From contig NC_071332.1 in assembly GCF_010183535.1 (NCBI RefSeq), positions 12,648,001 through 12,712,000 of the forward strand: a stretch of DNA of 64,000 nucleotides, written 5' to 3'. A model generated the notes under the pieces. It ran no database searches, was not told the origin of the DNA, and was given only the letters and a program-made list of their open reading frames with translations. This DNA comes from Caenorhabditis remanei (Eukaryota; Nematoda; Chromadorea; Rhabditida; Rhabditidae). This document shows positions 34,159 to 49,100 of this stretch, in pieces; the first letter of the stretch is position 1; each line of letters opens with the position of its first letter. The translations under genes and the position numbers were made by a program.

Positions 34159-37100
34159 ATGGGTACGATGTGGGATTGAAACTGGTTCGAAAGAACAAGG
34201 CCGTCGTTGGGGCCCACAGGAGGTGTCCATTTCTCTCCGTCTCTCCCATATTTCTTCACTATACACTTTTCACTAACTCCAACACCCGCGGGTACCCCTT
34301 CCCGTTCTCATCTGCCGTATCATTTTGTCGTCCACTTTTTTCTCTATGTGTCATACTCTCTACTTCTCTATCTCTTTCAGTGTGTTGTTCCATGCGTTTT
34401 GCGGGGTGTAATCATCATCATCATCAATACTTCTTCTCTTCTTTTTCTCTATCTGTTTCGTCTTATAGACAATTTTTGTTTCTTCAAGTTTCATATAGTT
34501 ATGTCTTTCTCAAAACTCAGTACATCGCGTTTTCTGCTATAATCTGCCTATATGATTGCCTGCAATAAAGCAAGAATTCCAAAGTTTTGAAATCTTTTTC
34601 AAAATTCTTTAAAAATTGATCAAAACTATTTATTTTTTCTTTGCAGATGAAAACAGCATAATGAGCATATCACTTCACTCGGCATCATCGGATACGGTCT
34701 CTTTGACCAGTCGAAGAACGATATCACACAGCAAACATTGGGTTTATATTTTCGATGAGAGAATTTATCAGGTTTGCAGAATCATTAAATCAAAAAAACG
34801 GTGATAGATATTGGCCGATACCGAACTATCTTGCATCTTTCCGCAGAACTTTCTTGCAAAAAAATAGAAACAGAGATGATGTAGACTTCCTCGAAACCGT
34901 TATCTAATCATTCAGAAGTCTGAGCAAAAAAACTAGGCCATTTTATACTTCTCATTTGATGAAATTTCATGAACAAAAAGTTTATAGGCAAGTTTTTGTC
35001 TTTCATCTCAACGCAAAAACTGAAGTTAATTAAAGTTACTAAAATTTTCAAAAAATGGAAAACAAATGCTCAGAAAGTATTTTAAAAATCATATGGATGC
35101 AAATATTTGAAAGCTTATTTTTTTTGAAAATTTAGATTCTAAATGTCGTGCATCCTGGACTACCAATCGATAACGATGCAGTGGAACATATACGATTCTT
35201 CTTGCAAAGCATTGTTTTTGAGGTACAGTATTCTTTCGATGTCCAAGTTATTCATCTGTGATTATCCAATAACCGGCTTTTTTCAAGGACGGTTAACCTT
35301 TTGACCTTGTAATCCATTCATATTCTTTTTCACTAATATAATCCCCTCTTCAGCTTATCGAGGCACGTTCCACGAGTGTCGTCGAGGTGGACAAAACGGC
35401 GGGGAGACTGTTCGGGCGTGGACTTGACTCAATCTGCAAGGTCAGTATAAATCTATAAAGATTCAGGGGATAAATAGAGAAATAGTTACAGGACGCATGG
35501 GATAACATGCACCAACAACTTCAAAAACATAAATTTCAAAAACTGGAGAAGAAGGTTCTGGAGAGTCAGCATCGTTTAGCGGCTGTAATCAAAGTATGAA
35601 TACAGAAATGATCTTATAAATTCACCTCGTAATACTTTGATTTTGAAGGAAACTCTCGGACCACGCGAGAAAGAGAAAAAAGATCGTGAGAAGAAAGAGA
35701 TCGAACGAATCGCTGTTTTCATCTACTACATTTGTGACAGTGTAACGGAAGACGTTCTTCGACTCACTGGAAACTATGTCAAGAACATACGAAACAGCGA
35801 ACAAAAGATCACAATGGCAAATCTAGATGTGGCATTGAATGCTGATCGAGCTCTGATGGAACTTCGAACAAAGCTGAGGAATGAAGAAGAAGCGGAATCT
35901 CCCGGTGGCTTCGGATTTCTGGCTGAGTTCGAAGAATTCGTGGCGGAGGAAACGGAACATTCAGAGAAGGCTTCAACAAGTAGGCAGACATATGAATCAG
36001 TTGCAGTTGATTTTCTACGAGATGAGAGGAGATTTATTCGAGAATTGAATCGAATCAATGTATTTCGAAGGCGTATCGAATCAATTGCCACGTCGGAAGG
36101 TGATAAGATGATTGTTGCGAATCTATTCGGAAATCTTCATGAAATTCATGATCTCGCTCTGAAAATTGAACGAACACTAGAAGATGCCATCGAGTTGAAT
36201 GATACTCAATGTATCGGAATGGGTATATGGGAATATGGAGAAGCGTATGAGTTCGATACGTACACATTCTATATCAGAAGAGACGGAGAGATCAATGAAT
36301 CAAGGCATGCCACTTATGTGATAAATGATAATGTGAAGGCGCTGCTGGAGAGTGAACGATTCGCCCAATTGTTTCAAACTGCTGAACATTTGTGTGCGAG
36401 TTCATTGGATGGACAAAGTTTTCGATTAGCTGTTCAATATGTTCTTCCGCAATTACTTCACATTCCAATCTATCACATCTATCAGTATCACGAGTACATT
36501 AATGTGAGTGGGCTCTTAATTTGCTTTTCAATTAGTTCTAATTTTTCAGCGACTGCATCAACTGAGTTCATCGGAAGAAGATCGTCGGGATTTGAACGAT
36601 TGTCGAGCTGCATTTGAGCGTGTCGTTGGCTCTGTCTCCGATATTCCACCAGAGCTCAAGTCAAGAATTGCGTCGTTTTTGGATCAACAAGCAAAGAGTG
36701 AAAAGATTTATAATGTGAAACGACTAAATGAAATTCAGTCGTCGATTGACGGATTTGTTGGAAGTCCAATCGGAAAAACGTGTAATGAATTGGAAAAGGA
36801 CGGAGATTTGGGAATGATCAGACCATCTCTACAGTTTTCCAGTGAAATTACAAAGAATAAAAGATGGAAGACGGAGAGGTTGGATTAATCTTTGAATTTA
36901 TATATAAGCGATCGAATTTCAGATTTGTTTACGTCCTCGATCAAATGATTATTCTTTGCAAACGTCACAAAAACTCTCTGAAGTTCAAAGATCGTTTAGC
37001 CGTTCACTCCATCGATGTCTTCGACATACCGGATTCAGAAGTCACGAACTGCTTCAAAATTGAGTCACGCGACAAATCGAGTCTTCCAAAAACGTATCAT

Positions 37101-40100
37101 TTCGTTTGTAAAAATCCAGAAGAAAAGAGACAATGGATGGCGGTTTTGGTGAAAGTGACAACGAAAAGCGTGCTCGATAGAATTCTGGACAATTATGAGA
37201 AGGAGGAAGCGAAACGTATTCCATTGGTTGTCCCCGGACCGGATCAATACAGATTTTCGGAGCCTGACACAGAAGATAATATCTCTTTCGAGGATTATAC
37301 ATCAAGCAGTGGAATTCCGGTCATCAAGTGTGGAACTGTATTGAAGCTCATCGAAAGATTGACTTATCATTCGTAAGTTACCTTTCAAAATTCTTATTTT
37401 CCAAAAATGCTGTCCATTTTTCAGATATACCGACAGCAAATACATACAAACATTCCTAATCTCATACAGGTCTTTCTGTACACCAAATGATCTCTTCAGT
37501 CTTCTTCTCGAACGTTTCAATATCCCAACACCCAAAAAATTGTTACAACCAAAACAAGGAGGTGGTCCACTTGCTGGTCGTTTCGATACAGTGCAATCTC
37601 ACGGTCTCTCAACAATGTCAACTTCATCAGGAATCAACCCACTCTACGAACAAAAGTTCCGAAAGGAATTTCAGCAGCCGATTCAATTGAGAGTATTGAG
37701 TGTGATAAATCAATGGGTGAAACAACATTGGTACGATTTCCAATGTGATTCTGTTCTTTTGGATGCTCTTGAATTGTTTCTGAATAGATGCTGTGATCCA
37801 AGAGAAGGACTCACAAAACAACACAAGAAATTCTGTAAGACAATCTTGGCTCTCATCGAGAAGCGTGTCAAGAATCCACCTGGAATCATGCAGCCGCCGA
37901 CAGAAAACGGAGACGAAGGACACGTGAATAGTGCATTCGTGTTTGGAGATGATCAACAACACAGTCCGTTGCTGAAACAATTACGTCATAGGCAGGTGTA
38001 TACGAATGAAAGTCCGAACGAGAGTAATCATTATTCATCAAGACGTCCGGAGGTTCGCAGTCTCCTTATTTTTCCCTCGTAACTTTATTATTTTTGTAGA
38101 TTCTCTGGCATACTGCTCAAAAGGGAGACGTCGACCACTATGATCTGCTCACTCTTCACCCACTTGAAATCGGAAGACAGGTGCGTGTTTCCAGGTGTCA
38201 TTGCCTACTTGAGTACTATTGAGAACAGGATTAAGATTATCACGTTCTTCTTACTATCAGATTTCGCCAATGTTCAGAAGCTGTTTGATTATCTGAAAAC
38301 TGAAATAAATTTAATTTTTAAGCTGACTCTCCTTCACTTCGATCTCTATCGCGCTATTCAACCCATCGAACTCGTTGAAGCAGCATGGACGAAGTCTGAA
38401 AAGTGGAGAAAAAGTCCACAATTGCTGAAACTGACTGATCACTCGACACTTCTGACCTATTGGGTATCCAGATCGATTGTTGAAACAGAGTCTCTTGAAG
38501 AACGAATGGCAATGTTCAATCGAGTACTGGAAGTGATGTCTGTTTTTGAGGAACTGCATAACTTCACTGGTCTCGTCGCCTTCTATTCTGCACTCAATTC
38601 GTCGTGTGTCTTCAGGCTGAAATGGTGTTGGGAGGTGAGTGTTACTCTCGATTCTACAAATTAGAAACTGTAACGGACTCAATTGTTTTCAGCGTTTGGA
38701 CAGTGAGAAACAAAAATGTTTCGACCGATTCAATACACTTTGCGAACGTCGATGGAATGAAATGCAAAAGCGTCTCTCCTCAATCAATCCCCCTTGTATT
38801 CCATTCTTCGGTCATTACCTTTCAAATATTTATTTCTTGGAGCAAGGAAACAGCACATTCGTCAACAAATCACCTGCCAATGCAAAACAGAAGGACGATA
38901 TGAAGTCGTCGGTAAGTGGAGAAGAATGAGAAGAATGAACAGGTGCCTCTCCATTTCCGTTCGTTCTCTCCTTTCGGAAAGAAGAAGAATGACATCTGCT
39001 CATTAACGAAGAGGAGGAAAAAACAATAATGAACATTTTTGCAGGACCCGGACAGCAAACAATTCAAGCAGCTGGTCTCGTTTTTGAAATGCCGAAAGAT
39101 TTCAGATGTTATTCGGGAAATTCAAATTTACCAGAATGAGAGATACTCATTGACTTTGGAGCCAACTATTCGGGTACGTTTATTACAGATATGAGGAGTT
39201 TATTGAAGTGCGGATTAACCGATATACGATTCTTGCATATATGAATGTAACAATTAAAATCGGACAAACAGACACACAGACAGATCCACCTAGTAATTGA
39301 CAGTATGCTCTCAACCAAAGATAACACTTTTCTGCGACCTCCACTATTCAACTGTCCTCCGCCTGTTCCACAAATATATCAACTTGCTTCTCTCCTTCGG
39401 CTCCACACCCTTCCAACTCCCTTGTCAATTGAATTTCCCAAAGAAAGACAAATGTCTGAGAACCAACACGAAACGCACCACCTCTCTTTTAATGATACTT
39501 TGTCTTCGTGTCATGGGGGGTCTGTCCGCCCTCCCCTCCCTTCGTTTCCTCTATTTCCGGTGGTGCCGTTCACACCTCTTGCCGAAAAATCAAATCATTG
39601 TCGTCTTGGATGTTGATATTTTGAAAAGAGAGACGGTGACTCAACTTTCAGTTTTTAGGCTAGATTCAGGAAATATGAATAATCCTATTTTTAGACTTCT
39701 TGGATAAACGTAAATGAAGGAATAAGATTCAGAGGAGTCCCGCCCACTTCACTCATTTTTCTTGTATCTACCTTCCACTTGTATTGAGTCATTTTCTTGA
39801 TTTTTCGAAATATTTCGTTCGTTTTTTCTCAATTTTTGATTTTTCTCAAGTTCGGGGGTACCGCCCATGTCCAGTCATCCCTCCGACCCACTCGAACTCC
39901 CCGCTGACCGCTTTGTCAGTTTTGTTGTCTTTTCTCCGCCTTTCAACACTCTTTGTATTTTTCCAGTGGTCTCCTGAAGTCTTCCCTAAACAAGTCTCAA
40001 AATGTGTCTTGGGAACTACCGTATCCATACGATTACTTCCGATTTTTGACCTTCAATTCTACTTGAAATTCTCGAGATTTCCATGAATTGATTCAGGTTC

Positions 40101-43100
40101 AATTCAAGTGTTGCGGATGTGACGAAACGAATTGCAAACCCAAGAAAACAAGACATTCCTATTCTCGGAAAGATCGGATTATACACGGTCGTTTAGACAA
40201 AGATAGCCAGCAATTTTTCTTTTATTTTTTCCTAGAACTAGCACTTATTTCGTAGTTCCTTCCTCGATAATTACTAGCCATGAATAACATTTCGACCAAG
40301 TTGTTATGGTTGGAATATTCAGAATTAGTCATGAATATATTCTGCTCCCAAATAAGCAAAAAATGTCTACTGAAATATGATTAGCCACTGCTTCTGCTGC
40401 AAAAAATTGTTTTTTTTTGCATGTAACTGAATTATGTCGGTTCCTTGTTTTGATGTATTTGAATTCTGAATCAGAAATTGTAAAGGTTTTCGAATTCGAA
40501 ATGTAAATGAGTCGATACGAGAATCCAAAATACTCGATTACCGCTTCTTCCGAAAATCCGAAACTTTGGAATCCTGAAAGATTAGAATTCAGATTCTTGA
40601 TTATCCCCTTCTCACCCTAATCCGAGATCTATTCAATTCGTTCAAATTCCTCCTAACGACTACATTCCCATGGACCATTTCTTCCGACCTGTGTTCAACA
40701 GTCTGCCAAGTCATAACTCATCCTTCTGTAGCTGTTGACACCTCAATTTTCCGTAACAGTTGTCCCCTTTCTTCAATTACGGAAAGAGCACAAACGAACA
40801 AATGAAAAAATAAAACAAAGAGCCATTTAGTAGTCTTTCGGTGACATCAAACACTGACATTTACTTCTTCTTTGTTTGTGTATTCACCCCCACATACATA
40901 TATAATTGCGTATCATTTGTTCCTCTCTCTCTCTCTTTTTTTTTGGGACCACTCTTCCGTACCGCCTATCTCTCTTTGTCATTGACGTCGTCGAGACACA
41001 GAATATCCGGTTAGCTTTTAACCTAATCAGGTCTTTTTTTACGGAGCTTGTTTTTGTTAGATTGGAAATTCATTAGGACTATTACATTTGAATGAACCTT
41101 TGTGGGTCGGTTCGATAAGGAATATCTTCCACAAATAACAGATTGAGATACGAAAGTTGAGAACTAAAGCGACTGTATTGAAACAATTTCAGCTTTGGAG
41201 ACTTCAAGTTTCCAACTTTTAGTTCCATACATCATGTTTCACTTTTCTTTTTTCTCTCAATGTTTTTGATCCAACTTTTCGACCAGACACCCACACCTTC
41301 CTCCTTCATTCAATCCGATTGTTTCTGGTATCAATCAAAGAAGAATGAACAAAATAAAAACAAAAAGAACCATTTTTCCTCCTTCTCCTATTAAAAGTGG
41401 ATTTCGTTTCGACCAGATTTTTCATTCATTTTCTGCGTAGGCGGTTGTCATAATGCTATGCGATGTGGGTGGTGGAAAGTAGTAGTAGAGAGGATGAGGA
41501 CCCAGCAGTACTTATCGCTGGTTTTATTATCTGGCACCTTCACGAATTTTTCGCAAAGGTGGCAGGAAAATCGTAGATAGATTTCTGATAGTGGTGTTGA
41601 ATATGCAAAACCTTCAAAAATAGATTTATTCGTATAGTTTTTTGGATATGGAGTAATACATTGCTTCTGATGATGTCATCTCGAATGCTTCAAATCCGCA
41701 CAATCGTCCTTCTCATTCAAATTTAACAAGATTCCAAATGGATCTAGCTCTGAATTCTCTCGAAAATTGTTGTTATCCTCTCTGCGAACATAATGGTTTG
41801 GAATTTTCTAGTTTGAACTTTTTCCCTTCCTTTTTCTTCCATTTAAAATGTCCCAGTCGAGTCAACACATTTTCATTGAAAAGCTCTTCTCATAAAAGCC
41901 GTCCTCTTTTCACCTTTTCTCAATATCCCTGAACTCCATGCTTGTTTATTTTCATTTATTTTCTTTACCTGAATTTTCTGGAAATCTGAATTCCCAGAAT
42001 CTGAACATCTGGTGTTTAGCTTCTGAGTTTTCAGAAATCTTTACTTTGTATCCGAATATTCTCTTTCCTGGTTAGCTGTGGAATGTGTGGTTAAGAATTA
42101 TGATTGATTTATTGTCTTCCTGACAATCTGGTCCCCTCTCCCACCCAACTCTCTCCATCCAATGAACCCCTATAATAACTTTTTGATGGACCAGATATTC
42201 TGCCCACTGACCACAACACGTGCCCTCGTCGGTGACCCCCTTAGCCCCTTTCCATTCACTTTTCCTCCAAAAATTATTTATTCTCCCCCAAATTTTTCTT
42301 TTGCAAGGATTAGCATAGATCACTCTTTTGTTTACTGGATATCTCAGTGATTGCTCATAAAGTTCAGAGATGAGTAGATCAATAACCAATAGCTTCGATA
42401 CTTGGCACAATGCCAATGAGCAAAAAAACTAAATGAAAACAACAATAACACTTATGAGCTTCTTTTTGCTCAATGAACTTCTCTTTTCTCTCTTTAACAA
42501 CTTATGCACTTTTCTTGAATAACTTCCGTTCGTTTCCACAACTAGTCCCTCAAATTTTCAGTAATGTTCCTAGTACGTGTGCGTCGACGGATACAACGTG
42601 CTCGACACGCCTACATTTTCTCCAGACGAGATTCTGATCGTCAGCCTCTCATCGAGGCACCAACACCAACACTACCACCTACTTCTTCCTGTTCATCGAA
42701 AAAGGTGAAAGGTGTTAAAAGGAGACAAATGCCACGTGGCGGATCATCAAATATGAAACGATTATTGGCAAGGATGAAGATTTTGGTAGGGAATAGATGG
42801 ACATCTGGAATTGCATGTGTACAGACAGATATAGAAAACACAGTAATATTATGTCTCCCCTAGATTCCTATAGCTCAGAATTTTAGAATATCTCCTAAGA
42901 CACCAGAAAAGACGAATCTAAACTTTGCTCCCTTGACTCACGACACACCCGAATTATAGCTACGGCCTGTGACGACGTTTGGTCGATCATTCCATTTTTG
43001 GCATTTCTTTCTTTCTCCTCCAATTTTTTGTCATGCTTTCGTCGTCGTCGAGCCAGAAACACGAGTTCTTTGGAGTCGTGATGATTGACTATATATGGGA

Positions 43101-46100
43101 AAGCTAGAAAAGTACACGTATGTATATAGAATAAAATATATGTACTCGGATACGTGTGAAAATGGATTTCCTTCCTAATGATATCACTGAAATTATTGCA
43201 TCCCTTCACAACTAATAACACTAACCATTGGTCTTCATCATTTGTAAAAAAAAGGATTCCCAGATTCTGAGAATTTCCAACTGAGATTGACAGATTTGTG
43301 GGAGAATTTCTTCTTCACAGACAGGCAAATGACTAATTTGGGAGCGTCCCCTCAGTTCAATTTGTACAAGATCTCCCCGCAATCCGTGTCTTGTGCCTTG
43401 ACCCATAGTGTTCTGACACCTGCACTCTTGCATCCGACACACGAAATGAGAAGAATGCGACAGCTGAAGCTTTTTTTCTTGAAAGATGAATGAAGAAGAA
43501 GTATATGTGTATAGAGCACATGGGGAAAGCTCATCTAGCACAAAGTGTCACAAAGTACATAACGGATTTACAAAGAGATGAAGAGAAATAAGAGAAGAGA
43601 GAGGCTAGTTTGCTATTCGATACGTTCCGAATAAAAACGAACAAAAAGTGGCAAAGATCACGCATTGGAATTTGGTGAACGTGATCCTTGAGATCAAGTT
43701 ATTCACTTGCATTGGATAAAGTTTCCTTAATCAAACTTCCATCTAGTTCTCGATTCGAAGCAAAACAGATTGATCTGGAATCGAAGAGGTATTGCAAATT
43801 ATAACAGAAACATTCGAATCGGATGTGTCACTCTACAGATTAATCCCAAATATAAGATGCGACTGCTAGCGACCAAAAATCAGCTGGATAAGCTGGACAG
43901 TAATTCTGAAAATGGTTGCTCTAGTAATCGTTGGCCGGTTCATTCAGTATCTAACTATCCGTTGAAGGCTTTAGTCATCATTTAATCTGGATCATGTTAT
44001 TCATAGAGATGGTTCACCGAATTAATCAGAATGGCGAGGAAATGAGCAAGATATCGTGTTCCCAGTATTGAATATGTTTTTTATTTTACTCTATGATAGT
44101 TCAAAAGACGGAGAATATAGTTCAGTAATTCTATTGGATCAGCACATCAATCTAAACTGTGATTTGAACCAAAAATAATCTAATGACAAGTGATACTTGG
44201 AATCCATTCATCCCTGACGAACCCTGACAGATTGGTAAAGGTTCCAGTTCGGTTGCTCTCTGACTTTCAGTAACGTCAGACGTGTATTAGATTACCAGAT
44301 TAAGAATACTTGATCGAGATCAGGTTATTCATAGAGATCATACGTTTTCGTTCTTCAAAATCGTACGAACTTGGATTTGCGCTGTTGGTTCGAGTGAAGA
44401 TTGAGAAGTTTGAAAACGGGAGACTGTGTAGACATATTGATGGTCCGCGCAGATTCAAAATATGATTCTTATTGGGATTGAGAATAAAGGAGCATTTCTG
44501 AAAAACTAGTTATTTTACTTCCAAACTGGATATTCATATCCAGAACTTCTGAATCATTTCGTCACCATACATCTCCTTTGTCAGCATTATCTGAATTGTG
44601 TTTTGTAGTGCGTATGAAACTGCATTTGACAAAACGTGCTGTCTCGATTGACTCAAATCTGAATGCACTTGTATTGCAAATCTATGTGCACTCTTATAAA
44701 TCGTTTCCCCATAAAACATCATCTCTAAATTTACTCTTTCTCTACTTTTTTCCATTCTTCCCCGCCTCCTCCTCCTCTTCTTCATCCTCCAAATGTTGCT
44801 GCCTCGCTCTAATTCTCGAAAAAGACATGCAACAAGCAAAACATGAAACACTCTTCTCTAAATGAGTCACGCGGATTACTCGTTCCGTCTGCGCCTCTTT
44901 TATGACTTCAGAGTGATAATTCTCCGCGCGGCTCTTTTTTGCTCCTACTCGGTTCCCGGCACCGACTCGCACGAGATTCATATGGAACGAGGACACTAGA
45001 GGAATTTTTGGACAACATCTCGATCGACGAGCTTCTAGGGCTAATTGAGAACATAGAAAGAGGACACAGCAATAGATGCAGGCTGCAACTGCAACAGAAG
45101 AGAAGCCTCTGACTCTCGTCTCCCTCGCTCCTCGCTCCTCGCTTCTTCTTCTTCTCGAAACTCCGCCTCCCCATTCATCGGGGCGCGGGTGAGGGAGGGG
45201 AGGGAGAATGAATGGGGCCCCGGTGAAGAGACATGAGTCATTTGTGATTTCGAGAAAGAAGGAGCACTATCGAGAGCCCAATGGAACATCCACCTATCCC
45301 ACCCTACCTATCGGATCCTCCAGAAGAAGAACCAATCCTCAAGAGTTTCCACTTCAATTCCCCGAATCGTCCAACTATGAGGTTTCAGTCTGATACCATT
45401 GAAGATGTTATCATCTTTTGCGAACCGTACCGAATCTCATGTGCAATTGTAGAATCTACATCTATTACTCCAAATCCTGTACCATTGCCAACGAAGAAAC
45501 AGAATAAGAAACGAATGTTCAAGAAGCTACCGGAAACAAAATGGATTCGACGAGTAATGGTACGAACTTTGAATTCTTTCCCCCCTTTCATTCCTCTCTA
45601 ACTTCTTCCCATTCCTGGCCCATTCCAGTCATTTAACAAATGTCTTCCCGTTGTAAAAATACCTTGGTCACCTTCTGAGTGGGTGGAGTCGGACCCTCTT
45701 AAATAGGTGTCAACGGTGTAGGTCCGTGTCATTAGAACACCCACTCGTTCATATCCTTCTTCTCACCCCATATTTCTTCGTATATTATCCGCTGGTTCTA
45801 TATATACAGTGTCACACACATATTTCCTTCTTTCTTCTGCTTTTGTGTTGACATTTCGCCACTACTCTAATACTTGCCATATTTGAGAGAAATGCTTCTC
45901 GCAAGACAAACTGGGGTATGTTTATTTTATTTCTTCTAATCGGTCTGTTAGGAAAAAAGACTAGTAGTAGTAGTAGTGTAATAGTAGTTGTCTGGCAACT
46001 TGCCAAATTGTACAGTTGCAAAACGAATTTCGTGTTTCTTGAAGTAGGAGAAGCGTCGTATTTACACATTGAGAAAGCGAACACTTGATAATATTTGCAA

Positions 46101-49100
46101 ATAAATGAGAATGTATGTTCACTGACGGCTTACCAGGAAGTCGAATAGATCAAGTTCCAAAATGATACAGTTTGAAACCTGAAAGTTCATTGAGTAACCA
46201 AACTTGGAAAATGATTTCCGAATTGCCCCTACACCTAGATTGACTCCTCTCAGTTAGCAATAAGGTCCTAAACTCACAACCAATTAGAATAAGACCTCCT
46301 GGCGGGTTAAGTCGAACAGCAGGTAATCCAATTAAAAAAAACTAAAGTAATTGCTCACCGTCTGTTATGTAGAACACTGAATATGTGTCAATCAAAAAGT
46401 CTGACAGTCGCTGTTCTTTTTATCCAATAGTCTCCTGTTCACACCTGACAAGAATACATGACGTAATGGTAGTATTATGCGCGGGTCCACGATTATTGTT
46501 TCAACGTGAGCAGGTGGTGTCCTGTAAGAAGGATTATGCAATCTTACACATCCCTTCAATAACTATACGACGCAATTTTAATAGGGGTCATCTGGTGAAA
46601 AATAACCTTCCCATTCCCTATGATTCGAAGATATTCATCTATCCACTGATCAGCTAAAAACCTAAACACTTCCGTTCAATCCACCAAGAAGTCATGTGTT
46701 TGAATATACAGGGTAATCATAATCATCTGACTGAACTGCTGGCTGCTATGGATCACAGACTTCGCGGGTGATAAATCATTGAGAGTGTGTCAAAATCGAA
46801 TCGTTTCTGGTTCTGTATTCGTGTTGATAGTTAGTTGATTTCCGGTCTCTTTTGTCTCCTTTTCTATTTTCACCACTACAGTTACTAAAAATAGACAGTT
46901 CTCCGTCTTTCAACTTTCGCCTTTTGTTTTTGAACTTTTTAGGCCTTGTGATAAGTGATGATAGAATTACAACTGAAACATCTTCCGGTGAAAAAGAATT
47001 TAGGAGGAAAGACACTTCGAGCACAAAGAGCAGCTGTCATGAAAATGAAAGAACTTTGTGTTTTGATGGATAGAGTCTACTCGTCATCACGTTTTGCAGT
47101 AGAATCTTTCACCTGAAAACCTCATAGTTTTTCTTCGATCTTTACCGAACAGGGCGATGTTCGATCTTTCTTTTTGAGAAAGTTCACCCCTTTCAAATGG
47201 ACCGTTTGTTATTGTCGTCCGCCTGTCAGCAGGCAGTTCGTCATGTTCCTTCCGTTAAATTGCAACCGAAAGTCATATGATTTACACAGTGGTGTCTGCT
47301 GGCTGTGCTGAAATTACTCCATCTGCTAGTACTCCTTTATCTATCTCTATCTCTTGGGCAATTGTGGTCCTTTTCTTATCTCATCATTGTATAGCACACA
47401 CACACTCATATACACTTCCGGTGGAACAATTGTGCTATCCCATCCGAGGGAGAGTGCCACTTGGCACCACCTACACATTCTCTCACTTTTTATGAGAAGA
47501 AAAAAAAGATGAAAAGGGGGATAATGATGGGTAGTAGTGAAGTCGCTGCCGATGAGTAAAATTACACTTTTCTCAAAAAATGAAATCAGTTATTACCGTA
47601 TGTGTTGTTTTTTGGTAGAGACCTCTCATTCATAAATGAGTCAGATTAATAGCTGAACACACAAGACCCGGAAGTTGTGCAGACTACACGCATTTCATTT
47701 TCGTAGATCAATTGAGAAAGTTGTTTTTCTGGAAGTCAAGCTAACAGAGATTACTTGCAAAAAGTCAATCATCAAGCTTCCTGTTAGCATCTTATTGAAA
47801 AACATGACATGCGTTTTATATGCAACATTCATACGATCAGTTGCACTTTTCTCTTGTAGTCGAATGATCTGCAGAAAGTGAGACTTAATTGTAATAGACT
47901 GAACTTCCGGAAAATTAGAACAAAGATGACGGAAAGAAAGACACGCTCCCTGACTTTCCCTTTGATCTATCATTCGAATCAATCATATCCGCCGCATCGT
48001 TTATTATCATATGACTTGTTACGCACCTACCGTTTTTTCTTCTCTTGCGCCGCCGACGCCACCGTCCTTGTATCTCTTATGTGGTCTGGAATGAACTGGT
48101 GAAGGGAAGAAGAAGCAAATACAACGAGAAGATACGCATTCCCTCTCTCTCTCTTCATTGATAAGAGAAGAACTAACACAAAGCACTTCCGGTGGAAGAC
48201 GAATACGCTCACCTTTTCGACGATTTTCATTTCCAGTAGTTTTAGAAACTGTAACGTCTTCTGTGGTTCTTCGATGTCATAGGAAGCACGTCATCTTAAA
48301 ATTAGTCATTCAGATTCACCTTATCTGTTTGTAGCACATCTCGAGAGGTATAGAGGCCAGAAGCCAAAGTTATTATATTTAGATGTAATATACAAATTAC
48401 GGATTAGAGAAGAGAGGATTAGCTCTTTAGCATTTTGCAGATGATGCATACCGGCTTATCGTTTGCAAAAAACAAACAGTTGGAATGTTAGACCATGATG
48501 TTCTCTTTCACTGATCACACAATCAGCATACAATCAGATAGCATATCAAATCATAAATTCCTCAAAAACAAACACATCCTCTTCTTCTGACACGTTTCTC
48601 ACTCTGACAACGACTTCCGCTAGCGCCGTTCCCTCCGCTTCTTCTCTAAGAACCATTCATTCTCTCTGACTTCCCGCTATAAATCGTGTATCTTTCGCGG
48701 CGACCTTTTCATCATTCAAACACTTTTTTCTTATTCCTAATTAACTATCTGATCTTTTTCGGATCATCATGCTATCCTTTCGTTTCTGTTGTTGCTGCAC
48801 AGCTCCACAATCACCTACCGATAAGTGGTATTTTAAAAAAGTACGAACTTCAATAATTAAGAAATTGATAAGAACATGGGAGGGAAAAATGACTTGAATA
48901 CCAATTTACAAATTATTTATTTTCAGCAATTCTTCGAGTCGATCGATCCAAAAAGTGAATTTAATACAAATGAGGATCTTGAGGAGTATCTGTACAACAA
49001 ATCGTTGGAGATCCAACCAAAAGGACTGGAAACGCCAACGTCTGAAGTGAAACCAAAGCATAACTCATCGACACTCCGATCACCTGGAATCAAGCCACCA

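Larger units (their letters stand above)
39174..48926 (+). other. 9.75-kb sos-1 intron between the GEF domain and the proline-rich tail
   Basis: Donor CGG|GTACGT and acceptor ttattttcag|CAA, phase 0. All other sos-1 introns are under 550 bp. Besides AT-rich and pyrimidine-rich DNA, it contains four ATG-bearing exon candidates that end in phase 0 at GT donors (42564, 45281, 45892, 48769), two of them with TATA-like boxes upstream. The G+C-richer zones at 44940-45350 and 48580-48780 look like promoters. I see no nested gene on the minus strand. Confidence 0.75.
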
